DNA of 5,368 nucleotides from Candidatus Sulfopaludibacter sp. SbA3 (GCA_945861255.1 CAMAUG010000276.1:1-5368); one strand, 5' to 3'; counted from the first letter of the stretch, positions 1 to 5,368 are shown. A program made the numbers and translations. The notes: generated from the letters alone by a model not told the origin.

Positions 1-241
1 ATTCGGCGTGTGACACAAGTACCGGGACCAACTGAAGCACAAACTTGAGCGCGCGCTCACACTTGTCAAGCTCCAGTTTTTCAAATCTATGGTATTTCCA
101 AACCGTATTGACTACCTCTGCCAGCAGGAGCTCCGGTGCAAGTACGACATCGGCGCTGGACACAACGGCGCTGAGCTTGGCGGACTGACGCCCGTCCAGC
201 GCAATCTCAACCGCTGCGCTGGCGTCCATCACCAGTTTCAC
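1..241 (-). CDS. vapC: VapC-type PIN-domain ribonuclease toxin, 3' end cut by the window edge
   Basis: Reading the minus strand from a GTG at 241-239 gives 80 codons with no stop before the window ends. The protein begins MKLVMDASAAVEIALDG and continues with APELLLAEVVNTVWKYH. This is the start of a PIN domain: Asp6 in the first strand and Glu42 in the E-x2-N-x2-W helix match the first two acidic metal ligands of VapC toxins. The rest of the domain, with the later Asp residues, lies outside the window. PIN toxins are Mg2+-dependent RNases that usually cut tRNA or rRNA and are held inactive by the partner antitoxin. The GTG overlaps the antitoxin stop in a GTGA tetranucleotide, and a GAGG lies 10 bases upstream of it. 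An in-frame ATG at 229-227 is a possible alternative start, but it would leave only MDASAA before the first catalytic Asp. The family call is firm; the RNA target is unknown. Confidence 0.88.
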   Translation of the reverse strand, partial: MKLVMDASAAVEIALDGRQSAKLSAVVSSADVVLAPELLLAEVVNTVWKYHRFEKLELDKCERALKFVLQLVPVLVSHAE

Positions 242-483
242 CGGTTACGGTCCTCGCGAATCAGTTTCACCGGGTCGCTTAAAGTCCTGCCCCGGCCGTG
301 CATGGTTTGCTTAATCTCAGCCAACAGTTCACGCCGCTGCGCCTTCACATCAACCGGCACCCCGATTCCCTTGGCGAGCACGGCGACCGTTTGTTGAGCC
401 AGGCTACGGCGCTCCCGCTCCGCTTGGCGAACCAGTTCGTCGTAAATATGCAAGGGGACGTCGCGGACCTGTAACGTAGGCAT
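238..483 (-). CDS. vapB: FitA/VapB-type ribbon-helix-helix antitoxin
   Basis: This 81-residue protein starts MPTLQVRDVPLHIYDELV. The short strand (TLQVRDVP) followed by two helices (HIYDELVRQAERERR, then SLAQQTVAVLAKGI) is the pattern of the FitA-like Arc/MetJ ribbon-helix-helix DNA-binding fold. Residues from about 45 onward, rich in Arg, Lys and Glu, would be the tail that wraps and blocks the PIN toxin. The gene sits directly before the toxin and overlaps it by 4 bp, the usual order for VapBC/FitAB modules, which implies translational coupling and a bound pair that represses its own promoter. I chose the ATG at 483 because family members begin right before the beta strand. In-frame ATGs further up (498, 519, 582) would add residues without family resemblance and would run into the operator or the kdsA 3' end. 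A Shine-Dalgarno-like GAAGG lies only one base from the ATG, and the -10 box position allows a leaderless message. Confidence 0.87.
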   Translation of the reverse strand: MPTLQVRDVPLHIYDELVRQAERERRSLAQQTVAVLAKGIGVPVDVKAQRRELLAEIKQTMHGRGRTLSDPVKLIREDRNR

Positions 484-489
484 GCCTTC

Positions 490-495
490 ATCATA
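490..495 (-). promoter_or_regulatory. Likely -10 box of the toxin-antitoxin promoter
   Basis: On the minus strand this reads TATGAT, five of six matches to TATAAT. It lies between the inverted repeat and the antitoxin ATG. Transcription would start about seven bases downstream, at or next to the ATG at 483, giving a message with little or no leader. No good -35 hexamer sits 16-18 bp upstream; the best positions fall inside the repeat. The promoter is therefore inferred from the -10 and the context only. Confidence 0.45.
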
Positions 496-522
496 CATGC
501 ATTGTGATGCAAAATGCATGCA
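496..522. repeat. Inverted repeat, probable antitoxin operator
   Basis: Two nested symmetries are visible. CATGCAT (496-502) and ATGCATG (514-520) form a perfect 7-bp inverted repeat around an 11-bp spacer. Inside it, TGCAT (498-502) and ATGCA (507-511) pair across four bases. The right-hand block also contains the self-complementary TGCATGCA (515-522). Ribbon-helix-helix antitoxins bind short repeated or inverted half sites next to their own promoter. This block sits directly upstream of the -10 box and would cover the -35 region, so it is the expected operator. The binding role is inferred; the repeat itself is read directly. Confidence 0.6.
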
Positions 523-536
523 CCGCGGCGCCGCTG

Positions 537-1340
537 CTATTCTTCGCTGGCGGCTTGCTGAATACGGTTCAGTGTGCGCCATAGCGGACCCAGCAGGTCA
601 AGCTGCAATGCGTTGGCGCCGTCGGAAAGCGCCCGCTCCGGCGCGTCGTGCACTTCGACGAACACCGCGTCGACGCCCGCCGCCACCGCCGCCCGCGACA
701 GCGGCGCGATGAATTGCGGCTGGCCGCCGGATTTGTCGCCGGACGAGCCTGGAAGTTGCACGCTGTGCGTCGCGTCGAAGCACACCGGCCAGCCGAAGCC
801 GCGCATCATGGCCAGGCCGCGCATATCCACTACCAAATTGTTGTAACCGAATGTGGTTCCGCGCTCCGTCAGAATGATTCTGTCATTGCCCGTGGAAGCA
901 ACTTTCTCGGCGGCTAATCTGATATCGTGCGGCGCGACGAACTGGCCTTTCTTGATGTTGACAATTTTCCCCGTCCGTCCGGCTTCCACCAGCAAGTCCG
1001 TCTGACGGCACAGGAACGCCGGAATTTGCAGAATGTCGACAGCTTCCGCCGCGGGCGCGGCTTGCGAGGCGTCGTGAATATCGGTGAGCACGGCGAAACC
1101 TAAATCGCGTATTCCTTTCAGGATGCGCAAGCCTTCCTTGAGGCCGGGGCCGCGGTAGGATTGCACGCTCGAACGGTTAGCCTTGTCGAAAGAAGCCTTG
1201 AAGATGAACGGCCCCACGCGCTTCTGAATCTCATGTGCCATGAAATGCACATGCTCTTCGCTTTCAATCACGCACGGGCCGGCGATGAGCGCAAGCGGCG
1301 CGCCCCCTCCAATCTTAATCTGAGGACTGACTTCGATCAC
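537..1340 (-). CDS. kdsA: KdsA, 2-dehydro-3-deoxyphosphooctonate aldolase (KDO-8-phosphate synthase)
   Basis: KdsA is a cytosolic TIM-barrel enzyme that condenses phosphoenolpyruvate with D-arabinose-5-phosphate to KDO-8-phosphate, an early step in making the lipid A-core sugar KDO. The 267 residues match the family's usual length. Visible landmarks are IAGPCVIES (19-27), FKASFDKANRSS (47-58), IPAFLCRQTDLL (106-117), KKGQF (130-134), ERGTTFGYNNLVVDMR (159-174), DATHSVQLPG (189-198) and ALSDGANAL (237-245). Cys23, His192, Glu229 and Asp240 line up with the four metal ligands of the Aquifex enzyme (Cys11, His185, Glu222, Asp233), so this is the metal-dependent class rather than the E. coli-like class, which has Asn in place of Cys. 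The start is a GTG overlapping the pyrG stop in GTGA (1340-1337). No strong Shine-Dalgarno is seen close to it, so translation is probably coupled to pyrG. The gene ends in TAG. Confidence 0.97.
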   Translation of the reverse strand: MIEVSPQIKIGGGAPLALIAGPCVIESEEHVHFMAHEIQKRVGPFIFKASFDKANRSSVQSYRGPGLKEGLRILKGIRDLGFAVLTDIHDASQAAPAAEAVDILQIPAFLCRQTDLLVEAGRTGKIVNIKKGQFVAPHDIRLAAEKVASTGNDRIILTERGTTFGYNNLVVDMRGLAMMRGFGWPVCFDATHSVQLPGSSGDKSGGQPQFIAPLSRAAVAAGVDAVFVEVHDAPERALSDGANALQLDLLGPLWRTLNRIQQAASEE

Positions 1341-3025
1341 GATTTACTGAAAACAGCGCTCTCCCGCCGCGGTTCTTCCGTCCGGGCGGGTTCACGTATC
1401 CCTTCCATGCGCAGGCGGCGTTGTTCCAGCGCCGCGCCGATGAACGAGCGGAACAGAGGATGCGGCTCGAGCGGCTTCGATTTGAACTCGGGATGAAACT
1501 GGCAACCCAGATACCACGGATGGTCCGCCAGCTCGCAAATCTCAACGTACACGCTGTCGGGTGTCTGTCCGGTCAGACGAAGACCGTGCTGCTTCAGCAG
1601 GTCTTCATACTCGCGGTTAAATTCGTAACGATGCCTGTGGCGTTCGCTGATTTCCGGTTTGCCGTAGGCCTCGCGCGCGAAGGTATTTTCCGCCAACAGG
1701 CATGGGTAGGCGCCCAGCCGCATGGTGCCGCCCAGCTCGTCCACGCCCTTAAGCTCGCGGAGTTTGTAAATCACGCGATCCGGCGTGGCGGGATCGAACT
1801 CGCTTGAATTCGCCTGCGGTAGGCCGCATACATTGCGGGCGAACTCGATCACCATGGTCTGCATGCCCAGGCAGATGCCGAAATACGGGACTTTGCACTC
1901 GCGCGCGTAGCGTATGGCCACCAGCATCCCCTCAATGCCGCGCTTTCCGAAACCGCCCGGAACCAGGATGCCGTCGAAGCTCTCCAGTTGCGCGATGGCT
2001 TGGGGCCATTCCAGACGCTCCGCCTCGATCCACGTGATGTTGACGCGTGCGTCGTGCGCCAGTCCGCCGTGCAGCAAGGCTTCCTTCAGGCTCTTGTACG
2101 AATCTTCGTACTCCACATACTTGCCGACCAGGCCGATGGAAACCTGGCGCTGCGGATGTTTCATCCGGCTCACCATGTCGCGCCACCGTGTCAGGTCGCG
2201 AGCCGGCACGTCCAGCGCCAGCAGGCGCAGCACGATGTCGTCCACGCCCTGTTCGGCGAAAACCAGGGGACACTCGTATACGCTTTCCACGTCTTTCGCG
2301 GTAATGACGGCGCGCGGGTCCACGTCGCAGAACAACGCGATTTTTTCCTTCATCTCCTCCGGCAGCGGGCGCTCGCTGCGGCACAGAAGGATGTCGGGCT
2401 GAATACCGATGGCACGCAGCTCTTTCACGCTGTGCTGCGTGGGCTTGGTTTTCAGCTCCTGCGCGGCCGCGATCCACGGCACCAGGGTCACGTGCACGAA
2501 CAATGTGTTTTCGCGGCCCAGCTCATGCCGCATCTGGCGGATGGCTTCCAGGAAAGGAAGCGATTCAATATCGCCCACGGTGCCGCCGATCTCGGCGATC
2601 ACCACATCGATGGGCCGCTCGCCCTCCGGCACACTGGCCACCTTGCGCGCGGCGGCCTTGATTTCATTGGTCACGTGCGGGATCACCTGCACGGTCTTGC
2701 CCAGATAATCCCCGCGGCGCTCGCGCGAAATGATCTGCTCGTAAATGCGGCCGCTTGTCAGATTATTCGCCTGGGTGAGCGGCGAGTGCGTGAAGCGCTC
2801 ATAGTGGCCAAGGTCCAGATCGGTCTCCGCGCCATCGTCGGTGACGAATACTTCGCCGTGCTGGAAGGGGCTCATGGTGCCGGGATCCACGTTGAGATAC
2901 GGATCGAATTTCTGGAGTGTGACTTTGAGTCCGCGGCTTTCCAGCAGGCACCCGATGCTGGCCGCGGCTATGCCTTTGCCAAGCGAAGAGACCACACCAC
3001 CCGTCACGAAGATGTACTTAGCCAT
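1337..3025 (-). CDS. pyrG: PyrG, CTP synthase (glutamine-hydrolysing)
   Basis: PyrG converts UTP to CTP using ATP and ammonia from glutamine; it is cytosolic and forms tetramers. The 562-residue protein has both domains. The N-terminal synthetase starts MAKYIFVTGGVVSSLGKG, with P-loop Lys17 and Lys39 in LQKFDPYLNVDPG. It continues with DDGAETDLDLGHYERF (63-78), EIGGTVGDIES (145-155) and LKTKPTQHSVKELRAIGIQP (191-210). The class I glutamine amidotransferase domain follows from about residue 295, with the GGFG oxyanion loop (357-360), nucleophile Cys385 in FGICLGMQ, and His511/Glu513 in FHPEF completing the triad. The C-terminal tail after about 540 (Arg/Glu-rich) is somewhat longer than in E. 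coli, whose enzyme has 545 residues. The ATG overlaps the kdsB stop by 8 bp (ATGGCTAA), and a weak GGTGA lies just upstream. Placement between the two KDO genes supplies the CTP that KdsB uses. Confidence 0.98.
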   Translation of the reverse strand: MAKYIFVTGGVVSSLGKGIAAASIGCLLESRGLKVTLQKFDPYLNVDPGTMSPFQHGEVFVTDDGAETDLDLGHYERFTHSPLTQANNLTSGRIYEQIISRERRGDYLGKTVQVIPHVTNEIKAAARKVASVPEGERPIDVVIAEIGGTVGDIESLPFLEAIRQMRHELGRENTLFVHVTLVPWIAAAQELKTKPTQHSVKELRAIGIQPDILLCRSERPLPEEMKEKIALFCDVDPRAVITAKDVESVYECPLVFAEQGVDDIVLRLLALDVPARDLTRWRDMVSRMKHPQRQVSIGLVGKYVEYEDSYKSLKEALLHGGLAHDARVNITWIEAERLEWPQAIAQLESFDGILVPGGFGKRGIEGMLVAIRYARECKVPYFGICLGMQTMVIEFARNVCGLPQANSSEFDPATPDRVIYKLRELKGVDELGGTMRLGAYPCLLAENTFAREAYGKPEISERHRHRYEFNREYEDLLKQHGLRLTGQTPDSVYVEICELADHPWYLGCQFHPEFKSKPLEPHPLFRSFIGAALEQRRLRMEGIREPARTEEPRRESAVFSKS

Positions 3026-3782
3026 GGTTCACCGCCGTCTTTTCATAAAGCGCTGCCACGCGCTCCCAATCTTCCGGCGTGTCGACGCCGAGCGATTCAT
3101 ATTCCGTTTCCGTGACGCGAATCGCGAATCCGTTTTCCAGGGCGCGCAACTGCTCGAGCCGTTCCGCTCGTTCGAGCGGCCCCGGCGGCAGATCCGGGTA
3201 GGCCAGCAAGAAGTCGCGACGGTAAACGTACAAGCCAATGTGCTTATAGTGAACTGCCGCTCCGCCCGTGTCGCGCACGAACGGAATCGGAGAACGCGAG
3301 AAATAGATGGCGTTGCCGGAGCGTCCCGTCACCACTTTGACCACGTTCGGGTCGGTCACATCGCTCGGATTTTCGATGCGTTTCTTGAGCGTGCTCATGG
3401 GGACGTCGTCGTCGTCCAGCAGGCCCAGCACCGCGGCGTCGATGGCGTCGGGATCGATCATCGGCTCGTCGCCTTGAATATTCACAATGATGGCCGCATC
3501 GGAGGCCGACGCCGCTTCCGCCACGCGATCGGTGCCGGATACATGATCGGAGCGCGTCATCGTCACGCGGGCGCGAAACCCGGAAGCCGCATCGCGAATC
3601 CGCTCATCGTCGGTGGCGATCACCACGCCCGTCAGGTAGCGCGCCTGCGAAGCCCGTTCCCACACGTGTTGAAGCATGGTTTTGCCTCCGATAGAGACGA
3701 GGGCTTTGCCGGGGAATCTGGAAGATGCGTACCGGGCGGGAATCACACCCAGGATCTTGAGCGGCACAATCGAAGATAACAC
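3018..3782 (-). CDS. kdsB: KdsB, 3-deoxy-manno-octulosonate cytidylyltransferase (CMP-KDO synthetase)
   Basis: KdsB transfers CMP from CTP to KDO, giving CMP-KDO, the donor for the KDO transferases that build the LPS inner core; it acts in the cytosol. At 254 residues it is close to the E. coli length of 248. The nucleotidyltransferase fold is marked by ILGVIPARYASSRFPGK (10-26), ATDDERI (56-62), the KDO-binding DHVSGTDR (79-86), NIQGDEP (101-107) with metal ligand Asp105, AIYFSRSPIPF (158-168), HIGLYVYRRDFL (181-192), LEQLRALENG (209-218) and GVDTPED (232-238) with Asp234. A run of four Asp (123-126), coded by a short GTC-type triplet repeat on the plus strand, is a small local oddity. The start is uncertain: the first GTG is at 3782 with only GGG touching it; a second GTG at 3767 would give MPLKILGVIPARYAS, closer to typical N-termini. 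It heads the kdsB-pyrG-kdsA operon. Confidence 0.97.
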   Translation of the reverse strand: MLSSIVPLKILGVIPARYASSRFPGKALVSIGGKTMLQHVWERASQARYLTGVVIATDDERIRDAASGFRARVTMTRSDHVSGTDRVAEAASASDAAIIVNIQGDEPMIDPDAIDAAVLGLLDDDDVPMSTLKKRIENPSDVTDPNVVKVVTGRSGNAIYFSRSPIPFVRDTGGAAVHYKHIGLYVYRRDFLLAYPDLPPGPLERAERLEQLRALENGFAIRVTETEYESLGVDTPEDWERVAALYEKTAVNHG

Positions 3783-3807
3783 ACCCCGGGGAGCGCGATC
3801 TAGCGGA

Positions 3808-4033
3808 TAGCGGGTCGCGGCACAATGCGTTTACAGAACCGCTTACTCATGCGCGGCCCGGCAACTTGTGGGTCCCGCCGAAGCCGCGCGCGGCGGCAAC
3901 GGTTCGCCAAACCGGCGCCGCGCGGAGACACCAGCCGGTGCATTCCCACGGCAGCGATGCTCCCGCGAGACTGCGCGGTGCGGGGAAGATCCGGGCAGCC
4001 GCGTCAGGACGGCTCCACGCCGCTTGCCCGCCA
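3808..4033 (-). ncRNA. Candidate structured RNA with 6S RNA-like architecture
   Basis: The 309-bp divergent gap holds no credible protein gene, but its minus strand folds well. A closing helix joins the two ends: 4033-4027 pairs with 3808-3814; then, past a small internal loop, 4023-4019 pairs with 3817-3821; this is extended by four G-U or U-G pairs (4018-4015 with 3822-3825) and two Watson-Crick pairs (4013-4012 with 3827-3828). Inside, GGGCCGC (3857-3851) pairs with GCGGUUC (3842-3836), two of the pairs being G-U, to form a small hairpin on the 3' strand. A second hairpin (CCGCG/CGCGG, 3978-3963) lies on the 5' strand. A terminal arm begins with GUGGG (3949-3945) pairing CCCAC (3872-3868) and ends in a strong GC hairpin (3925-3884). 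The G-U pairs work only on the minus strand. A closing stem, an open middle with a 3'-side hairpin and a terminal stem match 6S RNA, the RNA polymerase-binding promoter mimic, although about 226 nt is longer than E. coli's 184. No clear promoter or terminator is seen. The 6S identity is an inference from shape only. Confidence 0.45.
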
Positions 4034-4080
4034 GAATCGGCGCGCGTGAAACGCGGGCCGCTCTCCATTTCTCTTACAAT

Positions 4081-4085
4081 GGAGG
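4081..4085 (+). promoter_or_regulatory. Ribosome binding site of the outer-membrane protein gene
   Basis: GGAGG, continuing into a purine run GGAAGG, ends six bases before the ATG at 4092. It is the strongest Shine-Dalgarno in the window and fixes the start of the beta-barrel gene. The minus-strand genes of this window rely instead on overlaps and weak sites. Confidence 0.75.
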
Positions 4086-4091
4086 GGAAGG

Positions 4092-4664
4092 ATGCATAAA
4101 ACAATTTCTGTATTTCTTGTTGTATGTGCGGCGGCGGCCGCGCAGCCGATTTCCGCAGGCCTCAAGTTCGGCGTGCCGCTGAACGACGCGTTTTCCGTGC
4201 AGTCGCCGAATCCGCTTTCTTATGTGGCGCAAACACAACGTTACACGGTGGGGCCGTTCATCGAACTGCGCCTGCCAGCGCATCTGGCGATTGAGATCGA
4301 CGCGCTATACAGGCGTTACGGTTACCAGACCGCACCCTTGTTCAGTCGCGCTCCGGTGCGGGCGAGTTCCTGGGAATTTCCGGTGCTCGGCAAATACCGG
4401 CTGTTTTCGGGACCCGTGCAGCCCTATATCGAAGGCGGTGTCGCTTTCAGCCGATTGACCGATATCCCCCAGGTGCTCGAACTCAACAGCAAGAACAATT
4501 ACGGAGTGGTGGCGGGCGCGGGCATCGAATTGCGTCTGGGATTCGCGCGGATTTCGCCCGAGATTCGCTACACCGGGTGGACGCGCCGGTTCTTCGATAG
4601 CCCGGGCGATTACTTGCAGTCGAACCGGAATCAGGCCACCGTGCTGGTGGGAATCAGTTTTTGA
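4092..4664 (+). CDS. Small outer-membrane beta-barrel protein
   Basis: This 190-residue protein starts MHKTISVFLVVCAAAAAQ, a short Sec signal peptide with Lys3, a hydrophobic core and a likely signal peptidase I cut after Ala17. Cys12 is not in a proper lipobox, so it is not a lipoprotein. The mature part alternates polar and hydrophobic residues as in membrane beta strands: PISAGLKFGVPL (19-30), YTVGPFIELRL, LAIEIDALYRRYGYQ, WEFPVLGKYRLF, VQPYIEGGVAFSRL, YGVVAGAGIELRLG, ARISPEIRYTGWTRRF and QATVLVGISF. The chain ends in Phe, the usual C-terminal signal for insertion by the BAM machinery. The pattern suits an 8- to 10-strand OmpX/OmpW/PorT-like barrel of the kind abundant in Acidobacteria. 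No ligand, pore or enzymatic function can be read from the sequence. The strong GGAGG at 4081 supports the start. It is divergent from kdsB and lies 58 bp before cdaA on the same strand. Confidence 0.8.
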   Translation: MHKTISVFLVVCAAAAAQPISAGLKFGVPLNDAFSVQSPNPLSYVAQTQRYTVGPFIELRLPAHLAIEIDALYRRYGYQTAPLFSRAPVRASSWEFPVLGKYRLFSGPVQPYIEGGVAFSRLTDIPQVLELNSKNNYGVVAGAGIELRLGFARISPEIRYTGWTRRFFDSPGDYLQSNRNQATVLVGISF

Positions 4665-4722
4665 GGACGCGCGCGATGGCCCCGGCGCGTGGTGGGCGCG
4701 ACGGCTAGACTAGAGACAGGCG

Positions 4723-5368
4723 ATGCCATCGATTCCGCTTCCACATTTGCCCGCGATAACCGTCACGTCGGTGATCGATGTGCTGGCGGTGGCGATGTTG
4801 GTCTACCAGCTTGTGCTGGCCCTGCGCGGGCGGCGGGCGGCGCAAATTCTGGGCGGCGTGTGTGCTTTGACGGCGGCATATTTTGTCGCTGTTTGGGCGC
4901 AACTCAATCTACTTCGTACGGTGCTGGCCGCGCTGGCGCCCTACTTGCCCTTCGCTCTCATCGTGATGTTCCAGTCCGAGATCCGGCGGATGCTGGCACG
5001 CATCGGGCATGTCCACTGGCTGGGGTTGGGCGGCCGGCTGGAGCGCCGGGAAGTGGCCGAGGAGATCGTCTTGGCGATGGAACATATGTCCGAGGCGAAA
5101 GTGGGCGCGCTGATCGTGATCGAGCGCGATATCGGTTTGCGAACGTTCGTTGAAAGCGGCGTGCCGCTGGACGCTTTGGTTTCGCGCGATCTGTTGTGCT
5201 CCATCTTCGAGCCGAAGGGAGCGCTGCACGACGGCGCCGTGATTCTACAGAAAGACAGGGTCGTTGCGGCCGCTTGCTTCCTTCCGTTGGCCACTCACCA
5301 CTTGGCGCACCGGACCATGGCGACGCGGCATCGCGCGGCGATCGGAGTGACGGAGGAGACCGACGCGC
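4723..5368 (+). CDS. cdaA: CdaA, membrane-bound diadenylate cyclase, 3' end cut by the window edge
   Basis: CdaA (DacA) joins two ATP into cyclic di-AMP, a second messenger that in studied bacteria controls potassium, osmotic balance and wall homeostasis. An ATG at 4723, preceded by an in-frame TAG at 4711-4713, opens 215 codons that run off the window. Three membrane helices are visible (about residues 13-34, 41-60 and 63-83), followed by the short linker FQSEIRRMLARIG (83-95) that precedes the cyclase in this family. The DAC domain shows VGALIVIERDIGL (127-139), the catalytic LHDGAVIL (168-175) with the DGA motif, and RHRAAIGVTEETDA (202-215) with the ATP-binding RHR motif. The two residues before TRHR are Met-Ala, where Leu-Gly is usual. 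About 40-60 residues should be missing at the C-terminus. The Shine-Dalgarno is weak (AGG at 4718). In many bacteria a ybbR/cdaR gene follows; that region is outside the window. Confidence 0.95.
   Translation, partial: MPSIPLPHLPAITVTSVIDVLAVAMLVYQLVLALRGRRAAQILGGVCALTAAYFVAVWAQLNLLRTVLAALAPYLPFALIVMFQSEIRRMLARIGHVHWLGLGGRLERREVAEEIVLAMEHMSEAKVGALIVIERDIGLRTFVESGVPLDALVSRDLLCSIFEPKGALHDGAVILQKDRVVAAACFLPLATHHLAHRTMATRHRAAIGVTEETDA

Noticed and set aside
521..537. GC-rich palindrome (GCGGCGCCGC) after kdsA as a terminator
   Set aside because: The palindrome has no loop and no proper T tract directly after it on the minus strand; the later TTTT belongs to the operator spacer.
484..582. Longer version of the antitoxin starting at an ATG at 582
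   Set aside because: The extra 33 residues run out of frame through the kdsA 3' end and the operator, and show no family resemblance; the ribbon-helix-helix fold starts right at the ATG at 483.
1988..3115. 375-codon open frame on the plus strand opposite pyrG
   Set aside because: It is fully antisense to a gene with complete CTP synthase motifs, is rich in His/Arg as GC-rich antisense frames are, and matches no recognisable family.
2841..3779. 312-codon open frame on the plus strand opposite kdsB and the start of pyrG
   Set aside because: Antisense shadow of kdsB; composition is biased to Arg, His and Gly with no domain pattern.
3833..3845. ACAGAACC followed by GCTTA resembles the 3' end of RNase P RNA on the plus strand
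   Set aside because: The conserved 5' element of RNase P RNA (GAGGAAAGTCCGGGC-like) is missing, as are the other universal segments; the bases are explained by the minus-strand hairpin.
4075..4080. TACAAT as a -10 box for the outer-membrane gene
   Set aside because: Transcription would start near 4087, cutting off the GGAGG ribosome site, and no -35 is present 16-18 bp upstream.
3847..4182. Several short open frames on both strands of the divergent gap
   Set aside because: They are Arg/Ala/Pro-rich, lack good ribosome sites and families, overlap the outer-membrane gene in some cases, and cover the region that folds as RNA.
4665..4722. Promoter or terminator between the outer-membrane gene and cdaA
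   Set aside because: TAGACT at 4706 is a poor -10 without a -35, and no hairpin with a T tract is visible.

Overview
The window looks like chromosomal DNA from a GC-rich Gram-negative bacterium. It encodes KDO (inner-core lipopolysaccharide sugar) synthesis, a signal-peptide-bearing outer-membrane beta-barrel protein and a CdaA-type diadenylate cyclase. LPS together with CdaA, and the protein wording (for example KdsA with a metal-binding GPCVIES motif), fits Acidobacteria of the Solibacter/Bryobacterales kind. That placement is an inference from style and content, not from a phylogenetic marker.

Layout. The left half is read on the minus strand, so transcription runs from high to low coordinates: kdsB (3782-3018), pyrG (3025-1337), kdsA (1340-537), then a VapBC/FitAB-type toxin-antitoxin pair (antitoxin 483-238, toxin 241 to beyond the left edge). 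kdsB/pyrG overlap by 8 bp and pyrG/kdsA by 4 bp, so these three form a tight operon. The toxin-antitoxin pair follows kdsA after 53 bp that hold an inverted repeat and a likely -10 box, so it probably has its own self-regulated promoter. The right half is read on the plus strand: a small outer-membrane beta-barrel gene (4092-4664) and the first 215 codons of cdaA (4723 to beyond the right edge). The divergent gap 3783-4091 has no credible protein gene. Its minus strand can fold into a long rod with a closing helix, an internal bubble carrying a small 3'-side hairpin, and a long GC-rich terminal hairpin. This resembles the architecture of 6S RNA and ends about 25 nt before kdsB.

How the genes fit together. 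KdsA condenses phosphoenolpyruvate with arabinose-5-phosphate to KDO-8-phosphate. After dephosphorylation, which is encoded elsewhere, KdsB activates KDO with CTP. PyrG makes that CTP from UTP. One transcript therefore carries both the sugar branch and the nucleotide branch of CMP-KDO synthesis. On the other side, CdaA would make the second messenger c-di-AMP at the inner membrane. The beta-barrel protein just upstream shares its strand, but no functional link can be read from the sequence. The most noteworthy items are the candidate 6S-like RNA and the operator/promoter arrangement of the toxin-antitoxin pair. I saw no tRNA, rRNA, CRISPR array or insertion sequence.
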